A DNA stretch of 64,000 nucleotides from Trichopria drosophilae (GCA_030407085.1 CM059584.1:139800001-139864000), one strand, 5' to 3'; shown: positions 34,822 to 45,326, counted from the stretch's first letter. Numbers and translations: made by a program. Notes: a model not told the origin generated them from the sequence alone.

Positions 34822-36031
34822 GCAAGTTTCTAAAATTCAGTACCATTAATAACCTCCAAAATCTTTGTACATTGAATCATAATCAAAGTTTAGAATTCTC
34901 AATTTATCTAAACATTCGATGTCAAAATTGAGGTTATGTTGACAAATTTTGCTTTAGGAAATCGTTTCTGGATTGATTCAACTGCAGACAAACTCAGATG
35001 TCAGACACGATGGAATTTTCTTGACGATGGATGGTTCTGTGAACCTTCAACTCAGTTCGAAAACTGTCGGTATATTCGAAGCATTTTACAATTCCGTAAA
35101 GGTTAGTATAATAGTTTATCGTTACAAATCATGTATCAAACAAGAATATTTTTACTTCAGCCAATGCAATTGTTGCAATACACAATTGACGTTGTACCGT
35201 CTGGAAAGATTCCAAGTGGCATAACCGAAATTCCTTTCGAACTTCCTCTGAAGCCGCGAGGTACGAAAACTCTGTACGAAACTTACCACGGAGTCTTCAT
35301 TAACATTAAATACATTTTACGATGTGATATCAAACGAAGTTTTCTTGCTAAAGACGTAAGCAAAACTTTGGAATTCTTCGTCAAAGATCGGATAAACGAC
35401 AAACGAGAACCGATCGATAAAGAACAATATAAAGTTACAAATTTTAAAATTTTACCCGAATCTTTGCAAAATATCAAAGATCGATCAAATATCCCAAAGT
35501 TCAGCATTTCTGGAAGAATAAACTCGTTGTGCTGTAAATTATCCGATCCTCTCACAGGTCACGTAATTATCGATCATTGCGAAGTTAAAATAAAATCGAT
35601 CGAATTACAATTGGTGAGGGTCGAGACGTGTGGCTGTGCCGAAGGATACTCGAAAGATGGTATGTATATCGAGAAAAATAAAATCAATTTCATTATTTAA
35701 AAAAAAAAATGTTTTTGTAGCAACTGAAATTCAAAATATACAAATAGGAGAAGGAAATGTCAGTCGAGGGTTACAAATACCAATATACATGATATTTCCG
35801 AGACTTTTTACTTGTCCAACACTGAGCACCAGTAATTTTAAAATCGGTAAGAATATTAAGTCTAGATTACAGAATTTCTAATTGCATAAGAATTTTTGAC
35901 ATATAAATGGTATAGAAACGTGTAAGATATATTTTTTCTTCGCTTTAGAATTCGAAGTGAATCTGATTATCCTATTCGAAGACGACTACTTGGTGACGGA
36001 GAACTTCCCAGTGATTTTAACGAGGCACTGA
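34765..36031 (+). CDS. VPS26C: VPS26C (DSCR3), retriever complex arrestin-like subunit (complete, 5 exons)
   Basis: VPS26C is the VPS26-like subunit of retriever, which with VPS35L and VPS29 recycles integrins and other cargo from endosomes to the plasma membrane. Exons: 34765-34821, 34958-35101, 35161-35659, 35721-35846, 35949-36031; 909 nt, 302 aa, close to the human 297. Hallmarks in order: IYHEGEIVSG near residue 16, DGSVNLQLSSKTVGIFEAFY, then YETYHGVFINIKYILRCDIK, ELQLVRVETCGCAEGY, FPRLFTCPT and ENFPVILTRH at the C-terminus. It is a two-domain arrestin fold with no catalytic residues. Intron 1 appears to use a GC donor. The start ATG gives MAINIDIQTKRSSKIYHEG, matching the family N-terminus. 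Its 3' end converges on PARP16. Confidence 0.95.
34958..35101 (+). CDS. VPS26C: VPS26C exon 2
   Basis: Acceptor TTTGCTTTAG, donor GTTAGT; 48 codons, EIVSGLIQLQ through FEAFYNSVK, the first arrestin beta-sandwich strands. Confidence 0.93.
35161..35659 (+). CDS. VPS26C: VPS26C exon 3 (main arrestin-fold exon)
   Basis: Acceptor TTTTACTTCAG, donor GTATGT. Encodes PMQLLQYTIDVVPSGKIPSG through the ETCGCAEGYSKD motif; 499 nt, ending in phase 1. Confidence 0.95.
35721..35846 (+). CDS. VPS26C: VPS26C exon 4
   Basis: Acceptor TTTTTGTAG, donor GTAAGA. Encodes TEIQNIQIGEGNVSRGLQIP and PRLFTCPTLSTSNFKI, both highly conserved in the family. Confidence 0.95.
35949..36031 (+). CDS. VPS26C: VPS26C exon 5 and stop
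   Basis: Acceptor TTCGCTTTAG. Encodes EFEVNLIILFEDDYLVTENF and PVILTRH, with TGA at 36029-36031, the conserved VPS26C C-terminus. Confidence 0.93.
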
Positions 36032-36098
36032 GACACTTGACGTTATTCTGTACATATTTTATACACATTTAAGTATATTGACGATATATACAACGAAG

Positions 36099-36122
36099 AT
36101 TAAATTGCATATGTTATTTATT
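36099..36122. terminator. Opposed polyadenylation signals of VPS26C and PARP16
   Basis: ATTAAA at 36099-36104 on the plus strand lies 68 nt past the VPS26C stop. AATAAA at 36122-36117 on the minus strand lies about 92 nt past the PARP16 stop. If both are used, the two 3' UTRs overlap on opposite strands. Inferred from hexamers only. Confidence 0.5.
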
Positions 36123-36213
36123 TCCTATCAATAGTGGATCACAAATTCTGTGTATAATTTGTATTAAAAAAAAAACATACAAATTTATCACCTTTTTGCG
36201 CATAGTACACTTA

Positions 36214-36373
36214 TCAATCGAGGCCAACTTTTTGGATAAACAGTCTATAATATCTTTCGACATTTTTGTTATGCGTCAGACCAACAGACGCCAGCAGTAC
36301 GACATAGCCGAAGACGAATGTTAACAGCTTGTGCTGCATCAGCCATGCTAGAAGTCCTGTTCGCTTCGTCCTC
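36214..36373 (-). CDS. PARP16: PARP16 exon 6 (transmembrane tail)
   Basis: Acceptor TTGCTTACAG. Encodes RTKRTGLLAWLMQHKLL, then the membrane helix TFVFGYVVLLASVGL and a polar tail ending QKVGLD, TGA at 36216-36214. The basic residues before the helix suit a tail-anchored protein with a cytosolic N-terminus. Confidence 0.93.
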
Positions 36374-39300
36374 CTGTAAGCAATTTATTCAGTTTTATTA
36401 ATAATTTCTTTTATTAATATACAGTAGGACCTCTCTTATTCTAATTGTCCAGCTTCTCTTATTCTAATCGTTCCCCTACAAGTCTTCTCCCACTCTCACA
36501 AGCTCGCAAGCAAAGTAAGTGGGGATAAGGGGAAAATTAGAATAAGAGAGGTCGGCGCCATCTTGAAAAATTTTATCAATTAGAATAAGAGAGGTCCTAC
36601 TGTAAATAGGGTTTTAAGATAGGCTTTCTTTCTTCCTTCTTCATGAATTTAAAGACACTTTATCACTTTTTAAAATTAAGACTTTATTTAAAATTGAAAA
36701 CATACAAAAAAATAAAACTTAAAACTCTTTAAAAAATATATACAAAAAATTGAAATTGACTTTAAAAGACTCAACGTTTCAGACCTCTCGGGTCCCTCTT
36801 CAGGAGTCAATAATTAAAAACTCTTAAAAAGAAGAGGGGAGAGGTCCGAAACGTTGAGTTTTTTAAAGTCAATTTTAATTTTTTGTATATACAGTGGCGC
36901 TCCCCTTATTTTAACTTTTCATGTCAAGGAAGATGGCGGCTTCTTCCCTTATTTTACCGCTTCCCTTCATCCCCACCACTGGCAGTATGAGAGAATAAAA
37001 ACATAGTATGGAGATAGAAACAGTACTCCTTCCCTTATTCTAATTTTTTTCTCTTCTTCTATTCTAATATTTCCCCTCACGCGTTCTCCCCACTGACGTG
37101 TGGATTTTCTAAATACAAATAACGGCGCATGGGCAACAAAAGAAAAAGAGACAAAAGTGAGACTACAAATCTAAGTAGTGGGGGAGAGGGGGAAATTAGA
37201 ATAAGGGAAGAAGGCCGCCATCTTGCCTGACTGGACAAATTAGAATAAGGGAAGGGTGGGCGAATGGTGGGGGGACTCATGAGGGCAAGAAGTTAACATA
37301 AGGGACGAAAACAAGTTAAAATAAAGGACGCAGTTAAAATATGAGGAGTTAAAATCACGGGAGGGCCACTGTATTTTTTAAAGAGTTTTAAGTTTTATTT
37401 TTTTGTATGTTTTCAATTTTAAATAGTCTTAATTTTAAAAAGTGATAAGTGTCTTTAAATTCATGAAGAAGGAAGAAAGAAAAAATGTTTAATTCTATTA
37501 TTAATAATTTATCGAATCATGATTGTTTATTATTTATTATGTATTGTTTATATTAATTTATTTATCAGTAGTTTTATGAAATTTATTTTGCACCTCTACC
37601 AATGTATAAATATTTTTATTATGATATATTATTATATATTTATATATTATAAATAAATAAATTTCTAATTTAAAAAAAAGATTTTAATTACCTCGAAGCC
37701 CGGAACTCTCGACTGTATACCAGAAGGTATCTGATTCTTATTAAATCGCTGTTCATTACTAAGCAATACTTGTTGGGAACTTGTCCACCAATTGCGTCCG
37801 GTTCTGCTGGCTTTGCATTTTCACCTGTCAAATATTAGAAATTAATATTCGGTTCGTTAAAGGATTGTAATTTAAAAACTTACTTGAATCGCCGCATTTG
37901 ACGTGTGGATGATTGATTAATTCGCAAAGGGCGACACAGCTGAGATCACTGCCCAAAACGCTTGCCCCCCAGCCGTAACCGACTGGGCTGTAGGGTAAAC
38001 TGACTCCCAATTCACTCGACAAATATATTCCAGATCCATACAAAGATTTCTGTAAATATTTTAAAAAATGAAGGAAATTTTAGTTAATCCATGAAATGGC
38101 ATTTTTTGTATAGTAGAACCCCTCTTATTTCAATTGCCCCTCTTGAATTGTCCAACCCCTCTTATTTGAATCGTTTCCCCTCAGGTCTTCCCCCACCACT
38201 GCTCCAACATCTTGATACAGTTTACAGTGTTTACACCATCAAAGTTGTACAGTGTAAATACCGTTTAACCTAAATTTGCAAACTTGTATAGTCGGTAGAC
38301 TGATATGCAATGAAATTTCAAATTAATTTAAAATTTTGCATCAAACTCATGATTTACATCATACAAATTATTCGAGAAGCTGCTAATTTCGTAAAATAAG
38401 TGCACATTTGAAGGTTAGGATGTTGTCAATTTTTAATGATGTGTATTTCAAGACCTCCACAAAAATTGAAAAGTCTTTCATTTGCAAAATAACAAACAAA
38501 TCCAATGTCAGCAGCTTAGTACTGAATGTGAAGTGATTTGAAGCTTTCATTAATCATATTTTCAAATTTGGGTTAAATATTGTCTCCTATATTCATTTCG
38601 GTCTTAATCGCAGTGTATTTGTTTGCGAAACAAAAAATTATTGATACATAATTATTTGTAATAAAGTGCATAATGTAAATTTAAAATGTTTATTTCTACA
38701 CTCGAATGCAGATATAAATGACCATAAATAAATGCGAAATGTAACAGCCTTTATTTATCACATAAACGAGTTGTGATCTTGTTACATTTTTATCAAAATT
38801 TAAAATTCTATACACATTTTTCAGATAAATTATATATATATATATATATTACATAATTCAACTCTAAAATATATACGATGTCTAACAAAAATAAAAAGAT
38901 ATCAGATATTATTATCCATTATCAAAGCGTTAAGAAGAGTAAGGGAGTAAGGGGAAATTTCAAATAAGAGGGGTCGGCGCCATCTTGAAAACCATGACCA
39001 GTTGAAATAAGAGGGGTTCTACTGTACTTCATTTTCAATCAAGTATTTCGTATCAAAATCGAAGTTCAAAACAATTGAAAGTTACATATCATATTGTTTT
39101 CAAGGTCCCTCTTCAAGATTCCGAGGTCAAAATTGAGTTTCAGCCAGGAATTCCAATATGGCGCCGAATTTTTTAAAAAATTCTAAAAAATAGGAAATTA
39201 TTTATTCCCATCAATTTTTTTTGAGCTATTAGAATATTGGAATTTTATTGAAACCTTGCATAATGGTACATAAAATAGTTGAATTTTAAGAGAAAATGTT

Positions 39301-41056
39301 ACTTTTATACCCCACATCATTGTAACGACCTCAAAATGGCGTCAACAATGAAAATTTCTTTGAAAAATTTCTGAACGTTCTAACTCAAAAACTACGTGCT
39401 CTTATAAAAAAATGCTAAGAATGAAAAGTTCTTAGAATTAATCGAGAAATATAGTGGAATTTTTTCAGATTTTTGTAATGACATTTTGAGAAATTTTTGT
39501 TCAAAATTTTTTTCCAAAATTATAATTTATTTATGAAAAATTCTGAAAAAAATTTGGTGTATTCACTTATAAATTCTACGAGTTTTTTGTTCTTTGCAAT
39601 TTTTTCCAAAAGTTGATAGTTTTTGGGGGGAAAAATCCTAAATTATCAACTTTTCGAAAAAATTGCAAAGAACAAATAACTCTTAGAATTCATCAGAGAA
39701 TACACTAAATTTTTTTCAGAATTTTTTGTAAATAAATTACAATTTTGAAAAAAATGTTGAAAAAAATGTCTCAAAATGTCATGAAAAAATTTTGAAAAAA
39801 TTCCACTATATCGCTTGATGAATTTTAAGAACTTTTCATTCGAGGCATTTTTTTAAAAAGTTCGTAGTTTTTGAGTTAGAGTGTCCAGAAATTTCTCAAA
39901 GAAATTTTCATTGTTGACGCCATTTTGAGTTCGTTAGAATGATGTAGGGTATAAAAGTAAAATTTTTTCTTAAAATTCAACTATTTTATGCGCCATTATG
40001 AAGGTTTCAATAAAATTCCAATATTCTAATAGCACGAAAAAAATTGATGAGAATAAAAAATTCCCAATTTTTTAGAAATTTTTTTCATATTGGAATCTCT
40101 GATGGCTGAAACTCAACTTTGACCTCGGAATCTTGAAGAGCGACCTCGAAAACAGTAGGATACGTACCTCTCAATTGTTTTCAACTTTGATTTTGATACG
40201 AAATACTTAATTGAAAATGAAGTATAAAAATTGTCATTTCAGGCGTTAATTAATAAAGTGGAATAAAAAATCGTACCTTGCACATTGTTTGTTGCAAACC
40301 GTGATGAACTATGGAATGAAAATTTTCTAATCTGCTTCCGTGATAAGCGTAGAATGTCGAGCATCCCTTGGCAATCGCTTTCCACTTTTCCTCGGACGAC
40401 GAATGCTTAGAATACATTACTTGAAAAATCAGTGTCGGAGGAGCAACTTTCATCTCGCAAGGAACTTGATTTAAAATTGCCGCAAACTAAAAGAAAAAGA
40501 CTTGTAAATTTTGAATTTTACGATTTCTTTTTTGAGGATGTTGGAAACTTACGTTTTCTTTATTTACACTTCTCAATTGTGGCTCTCGCAGTCGAATCAG
40601 CACCCAGTATAATAATTCAATAGCTGGTCCGTACATCTCGTAAGCGTTTGGTTCGGACAAAGCATGTTGAATAATGGCGAGTGGAGGAATGATTTCAACT
40701 GCTCTTCGCTACAAAAACACATCGTCAATACTTGACACTTGAATCGATAAATTTAAGTTACTTACCAGTGCTTCGAAGTCTTTACATTCGTTTCGGACGT
40801 ACATAGGTGGAAAGGGCCTGAGGCAAGTATCGTTTCGATAAGTGTGACATGCCGATATGAAGAAGGACCATTTGAGATCTGCGGCATAAGGATCCTTCTC
40901 GAGGACATTCTTCAACGTTGTTATCTTTTTCTGTATGTCTTCGAGGGTGGCTGTGGCTTCGACGACACCGGAAGAAGTCGTTTCCACTTCCAGGTGATTT
41001 GGATACTCGTCATAATATTCGTCAATCTTGTATGGCATTCTTTCTACGCGTGCCAT
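36214..41056 (-). CDS. PARP16: PARP16, ER tail-anchored mono-ADP-ribosyltransferase (complete, 6 exons)
   Basis: PARP16 is a membrane-anchored mono-ADP-ribosyltransferase of the ER and nuclear envelope, linked in mammals to PERK/IRE1 activation. Exons: 41056-40766, 40708-40553, 40486-40277, 38049-37884, 37824-37692, 36373-36214; about 371 aa. The alpha-helical N-terminal domain holds DLKWSFFISACHTYRNDTCL and the CKDFEAL motif. The PARP fold has AYHGSRLENFHSIVHHGL (His at about 198), GSGIYLSSE (Tyr at about 228) and IRIRYLLVYS (Tyr at about 307), i.e. the H-Y-Y triad expected of a mono-transferase. A C-terminal hydrophobic helix (LLTFVFGYVVLLASVGL) and short lumenal tail match the family. The ATG at 41056 is preferred; the frame is open further upstream, but only to a GTG. 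Intron 3 holds a 0.9 kb short element and a 1.2 kb fold-back. Confidence 0.95.
36422..36602. mobile_element. TA-flanked pogo-like short element in PARP16 intron 5
   Basis: Ends CAGTAGGACCTCTCTTATTC and GAATAAGAGAGGTCCTACTG are perfect inverted repeats next to TA. A second inner pair repeats CTTCTCTTATTCTAATCG / AATTAGAATAAGAGAGGTC. A CGCCATCTTGAAAA motif is inside. The same family recurs at 56573-56750. Confidence 0.9.
36768..36803 (-). other. Hammerhead-ribozyme-like core
   Basis: On the minus strand CTGAAGA (36803-36797), a stem II of GGACC with GGTCT around CGAGA, then GAAAC (36780-36776), a short loop and GTC (36770-36768). Flanking TGACT and AGTCA could extend stem I with bulges. All catalytic-core letters of a type I hammerhead are present; stem III is only 2 bp. 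Confidence 0.4.
36892..37371. mobile_element. TA-flanked pogo-like short element (CAGTGGCGCTCCCC ends)
   Basis: Left CAGTGGCGCTCCCCTTATTT and right AATCACGGGAGGGCCACTG. Removing it plus one TA restores exact pairing of the host fold-back arms. It contains several CCCTTATTTTA/CCCTTATTCTAA blocks and AAGATGGCGGC. A shorter relative lies at 60556-60833. The minus-strand frame at 37077-37280 is internal and not a gene. Confidence 0.9.
37692..37824 (-). CDS. PARP16: PARP16 exon 5
   Basis: Acceptor TTTGACAG, donor GTAATT. Encodes NAKPAEPDAIGGQVPNKYCL, then VMNSDLIRIRYLLVYS, the last catalytic-domain strand with the third-position Tyr. Confidence 0.93.
37884..38049 (-). CDS. PARP16: PARP16 exon 4
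   Basis: Acceptor AATATTTACAG, donor GTAAGT. Encodes KSLYGSGIYLSSELGVSLPY, then LGSDLSCVALCELINHPHVK, with the second catalytic Tyr in GIYLSS. Confidence 0.95.
38111..39024. mobile_element. 914-bp pogo-like short element in PARP16 intron 3 (copy A)
   Basis: Left TAGTAGAACCCCTCTTATTT (first base changed from C) and right AAATAAGAGGGGTTCTACTG, TA on both sides. Nearly the same sequence as copy B at 59114-60023 along its full length, differing by scattered substitutions. No transposase frame. Confidence 0.93.
39027..40222. repeat. 1.2 kb fold-back in PARP16 intron 3
   Basis: Left CTTCATTTTCAATCAAGTAT and AGTTTCAGCCAGGAATTCC are mirrored at 40078-40222; the centre near 39640 has CAACTTTTGGAAAAAATTGC symmetry. 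It abuts copy A of the 0.9 kb element directly. A related single arm lies at 52000-52385. Confidence 0.9.
40277..40486 (-). CDS. PARP16: PARP16 exon 3
   Basis: Acceptor TTTTTCTTTTAG, donor GTACGA. 70 codons in phase 0, from FAAILNQVPCEMKVAPPTL to the NAD-site AYHGSRLENFHSIVHHGL. Confidence 0.95.
40553..40708 (-). CDS. PARP16: PARP16 exon 2
   Basis: Acceptor GTTTTTGTAG, donor GTAAGT; 52 codons in phase 0. Encodes RRAVEIIPPLAIIQHALSEP, then AIELLYWVLIRLREPQLRSV, helical-domain sequence corresponding to vertebrate AWDLVSWILSS. Confidence 0.9.
40766..41056 (-). CDS. PARP16: PARP16 exon 1 (start)
   Basis: ATG at 41056 (context ACAATAATGGCA) encodes MARVERMPYKIDEYYDEYP; ends CKDFEAL at a perfect GTAAGT donor. 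The frame is open 27 codons further upstream, to a GTG, without an ATG. This start gives a protein moderately longer than the human one. Confidence 0.88.
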
Positions 41057-41400
41057 TATTGTGGAACGTGTTCTAGGACCTTCAATGTATAATTGTTCGT
41101 TATCAACTTTGTCACATGACAAGATTACACCCAGCACTTTCGCAATACGCCGCTGAGCGATATTTACGATTTGGTTACGTGAAATTTATTAGAGTTTCGA
41201 TGACATTTTCGGAAAATATTCGTTCCTATTCGATGACAGAATCGGCCCTGACAGTTTTCGGCAGTCTTTTGTCGTGTACGCGCTTTATTTGTCGAAATGT
41301 CATAACATGTCACTGCGTCACTGCGGAGGGACGCTCGGGAACGTCAAACGTCAAGCGCACGTTCAAGCGTCCAGTTCAAAACAATTCCGACTGAAGGAAC
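41057..41400 (-). promoter_or_regulatory. PARP16 promoter / 5' UTR region
   Basis: GC-richer than its surroundings and free of recognised repeats, directly upstream of the PARP16 start. No clear TATA box. Plus-strand frames here are shadows. Confidence 0.35.
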
Positions 41401-41464
41401 CGGAACCGAACCAAGGGGATGAAAAATACAAAATATGATCACGGATTGTCTACATTTATTGGCT

Positions 41465-43256
41465 GTCACGACTAAATAACTTTGCAAAAATGACTTCGCA
41501 ATAATAACCTCCGAAAAATAACTTAAAAAAAAATAACTTTGACAAAAATAAATTTTGGAAAAATAACTTCAAATATTTCTGAATGAGTATATAATAGAAC
41601 ATTGTTCGAACAATGTTCATTACATTCTTAACCACTATTCATCAATTATTGAAGCAATTCATGGAAACGAGTGAACATGAATATATGGGCATTGTTCTAG
41701 AACTTTTAAACTTTGAGGTTGAAGAAAATTGCATTTTTTTTTTTAGGCACATTCATGAAATTAATTTTATTGGCTTTAAAATTGATCAAATGACAGGAAA
41801 AACCTTGCGTGACTCATTTATACACAATGTATTTTTTTTTTTTAATGTAACATATGTTACGTTACTCGTAAAATTAGTTTTTAGTTTTGTAACGTTTAAT
41901 ATACATAAAAAATTCAGTTCTTTTGCTTATGGCCTCATTTTTAGAAGCTAGTATATAAAATTAAATGTCTAGTTAATAGTTATTCAAATTTAAAATAATG
42001 GATTAAATATGGCGGACTATTTTTACAAAATTTCTTTGATTTTTATAAAATTTGATATGTTTTTGAGGCCACTGATTACAAATCCAAAGTCAGTTTTCAT
42101 TAAAATTTGAAATCCAAATACATGATTTAACATTAAGGATACCAAAAAATTAAAACGATTTGTAAAGAATAATCATTTTATTATTGTCAAAAATTGTGTT
42201 TTTTGTTGTATTAAAAAAACACAAAAGTTATAAATACTTTAATAACATAGGAGAAAAGATGACAATGATTCCAAAGTACTGAGAAGCTAAATTGTAGATG
42301 TGCCATTAAATAATTTGATTTCTCAAAGTGAGTTTCGCTTGGAAATTTAAAGTTTGACGTCGTCGCATTCTTTATGTATAGGTGGCACACATTCGGGCAA
42401 AGGCTCAAATTACTTCTTATCATATAGGTAATGTACCCCTGTTGTGTGCTTTCTTAAAAACCAATGTGAAAAAAATTATCTAAGGTTGATTGCTAAATTG
42501 TCAACTATAAAAAAAAAGTTATCTCGTAAGTTTGAAGGTATATAATTTTATTCCTCAGTGAGGCACATCATTAAGTTAAGGGTTTTTCATTTGTTTACAT
42601 CCCCGAATACTTCCACAAAAAACCACAGACCATAAAAAAAAAGATTCAAAAAGTTTCAGTGTTAAAACTGAAAAAATGTAGTGAGTGTCGCGCACCAAAA
42701 ACAGGCAAATTCACTACTTTTATTTACTCTCATTGTTTTCTACATATCTGTAATTAGTAATAAACACTTATTTCATGTAAATCGAACAAAAATTTGTTGA
42801 TCTGTAGTGTTACAAAGTTATATTTAAAATTTTTATGGTATCATAATGAGCGACAACATAAAGTTTAAAAGTTCTAGAACAATGCCCATATGCATTTTGA
42901 TATGTTCATACTTTCTACATCAATCGTTATGAATATCGATTTTAATTTAGTATTCGTTAGTAATTTGTTAGGTTAGATTAGGTTAGGTCAGGTTAGGTTA
43001 AGTTAGGTTAGAAGAGATATTTCGAAAAATACTTTTTTGTAATTTTTGTTAATGCATGTACAGACGCGTTGAGATATGCATAATTCGCAAATGTAGTGTT
43101 GAGTTGAAGAGATATTTGAAGTTATTATTATTCTTAAAGTTATTTTTGTCAAAGTTAAGTTTATTCAAGTTATTTTTGTTGGAGTTAGTTTTCGGAAGTT
43201 GTTTTTGGAAAGTTATTTATGCAAAGTTATTTAGTCATGTAGCCCTTTATTGTCAT
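41465..43256. repeat. 1.8 kb fold-back whose arms are short AAATAACTT repeats
   Basis: Left arm 41465-41580 (CGACTAAATAACTTTGCAAA, ATAACTTTGACAAAAATAA) is mirrored by 43106-43250. Further in, GGGCATTGTTCTAGAAC (about 41690) is mirrored by GTTCTAGAACAATGCCC (about 42875). The frame at 41613-41951 lies inside it. Confidence 0.85.
42968..43011. repeat. Interspersed TTAGG-type array
   Basis: About eight degenerate GGTTA/TTAGG units in the CAGGTTAGGTTAAGTTAGG style. TTAGG is the ancestral insect telomere unit; interstitial stretches are common in hymenopteran DNA. Confidence 0.8.
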
Positions 43257-43385
43257 AAAAGATAAAAAAGGAAGTTTTTTTTATCTTTCACAGAAAAAAA
43301 TAAGTCTTAAAATTGTTACATCTCAAACTAAGCGCTGTAAAAGACTTAATTTCAGTTTAAAATTAAGCTAGTTCTCTTAAATTAA

Positions 43386-44142
43386 ACCATTAACGTCAAG
43401 AAGGACACTTTTTTCACTTAAATTTTACTATTTTCGAGGTCGCTCTTTTCAATGCTGTTGTCAAAATTGAGCTATCTTAATTAGAAAATTAAATATGGCG
43501 ATTTAAATGTCAAAATAATGCGAAAAATCGAGTGTTCTTTTTTATAAAACATTTTTTTCTCATCAAAAGAATATTTGCCGTCAGAAAATTTCTTCATTGA
43601 ACGTGGACCCAATAGTTACAGTATCAAGATAAATTTTTTAATATTTAGAAACTAACATGGTGATCACAAAATGGCGACTCCAATGACAAATTTCTAATTA
43701 AAACTTAACAATTATTTTTCTTGAAAACTATAGACTTCAGAAAAAATTTTCTAAAAATAAATACGTTTTAGAATAAGTCAAAAAATGCTCTCAAATTTTT
43801 CCAGAATATATTGTTAAAATTTTTTTCGAAAATTCAAAAAATCGAAATTTTTAAAAAAGTCGTTCAAGAAATCTGAAAAAATTTGAGAGAATTCTTTGAC
43901 CAATTCGAAGACATTGTTGTTGTAAGGAAATTTTTTCTATAGTCTACAGTTTTCAAGAAAAAAAATTACTAGTCTTGAAGTCTAGAAAAGTTAATAATTT
44001 TTTTTCTTGAAAACTGTAGACTTTAGAAAAAAAGTTATTATTTTGACATTTAAATCGACATATTTAATTTTCTAATGAAGATAGCTCAATTTGAAATTAT
44101 TGAAATTGAAGCGAAAAAAGTGTCCTACTTGACGTTAATGGG
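43386..44142. mobile_element. TTAA-flanked fold-back (piggyBac-like), 757 bp
   Basis: TTAA (43382-43385), ACCATTAACGTCAAG at the left; CTTGACGTTAATGGG, TTAA (44143-44146) at the right. The arms are inverted along most of the length, including GAGCTATCTTAATTAGAAAA. It contains AAAATGGCGACTCC. Non-coding. Confidence 0.8.
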
Positions 44143-44267
44143 TTAAGTCAATATTTTGCGCTTGAATCCTTGTTTTTAGTTTTGGGAACTTACTTTTAGT
44201 CAATATTCAGGTTCGGAATAAGAATTCTCTAACTTAGGTATGACAAGCTAGAAAAATTTGTCTTTAA

Positions 44268-45090
44268 CCCATCAACGCTCAGACGGACGAATTTTCAGTA
44301 TCAGTTGAACATCGATAATTTGTATATAAATGCCTTTAGAAAAATTTGAGCTCCACTGTTTCTAACGTAAAATTGTATACTCTTTCAGAAGCTTTCAATA
44401 AAATTTCGATAATTTAACATGGCAGTTTTCAAAATGACGCCTAGAAGCTCAAAATTCTTTTTAAAAATTAACCATTTTTATTCTTAAAAACTATAGACTT
44501 TAGAGAAAATTTTCTAAGAACAACAATGCTTTGGAATGAGTCAAAGAATACTCTCAAATTTTATCAGCGTGCTATAATACACTGCTTGATTTTTCAAAAA
44601 TTCGAAAAATCGCAATTTTGAAAAAAGTTATTTTAAAAATTTGAGTAGGTTCTTTAAATAGTTCTAAAATATTTTTATTCTAAGAAAATTTTCTCTAATG
44701 CCCATAGTTTCCAAGAAAATAAATTATTGGTATCGGAATATAGAAAAGTTTAATAATTTATTTTCATGAAAACTATAGACTTTACAGAAAATTTCCTTAG
44801 AACAAAAATATCTTAGAATTGTTTAAAGAAGCTACTTAAATTTTTTCAGATTCTTTAAATGATTTTTTTTTAAATTTCGATTTCTCGAATTTTTTAAAAA
44901 TCAAGCAGTGTATTATAGCATGCTGATAAAATTTGAGAGTATTCTTTAACTTATTCCAATGCATTGTTGTTCTTAGAAAATTTTCTCTAAAGTCTATAGT
45001 TTTTAAGAAAAAAAATGGTTAAGTTTTAAAAATAATTTTGAGCTTCTAGGCGCCATTTTGAAAACTCCCATGTTAAATTATGAATTCTGA
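44268..45090. repeat. Fold-back with TTAA-type left end
   Basis: TTAA then CCCATCAACGCTCAG at the left. Inner arms CAAAATGACGCCTAGAAGC (44430) and GCTTCTAGGCGCCATTTTG (45035) mirror each other, as do TTTAGAGAAAATTTTC blocks. The matching right terminus is missing, so it is right-truncated. Confidence 0.75.
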
Positions 45091-45326
45091 TATGGTACAT
45101 TTTAATCCTGGGGGTCCATGGACGCGATATTTTCATCTTAGATATGTTTCGCAAAGCAATTTCGAGGTGAAAGTGATGTTGTAATGAAAAACAAAATGTA
45201 AAAAACAATGTTTTTTAACAGAAAAACGTGCATAACTTTTTTGCGGTTCATTTTATCGAATTTACATGTGTATAATATTCATACATACACGAAATGAGAG
45301 GTTGATATAAGAAGAAAACTACGAAA

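Larger units (their letters stand above)
36615..37490. repeat. Fold-back in PARP16 intron 5, interrupted by a short element
   Basis: The left arm (TTCTTCATGAATTTAAAGAC, then AACTTAAAACTCTTTAAAAA) is mirrored by the right arm after removal of 36892-37371. A hammerhead-like core lies in the left arm on the minus strand. Confidence 0.85.

Noticed and set aside
41057..41137. Upstream extension of PARP16 (MLGVILSCDKVDNEQ...)
   Set aside because: The extension begins with GTG, has no ATG, and would lengthen the protein beyond the usual family length; the ATG at 41056 is a better start.
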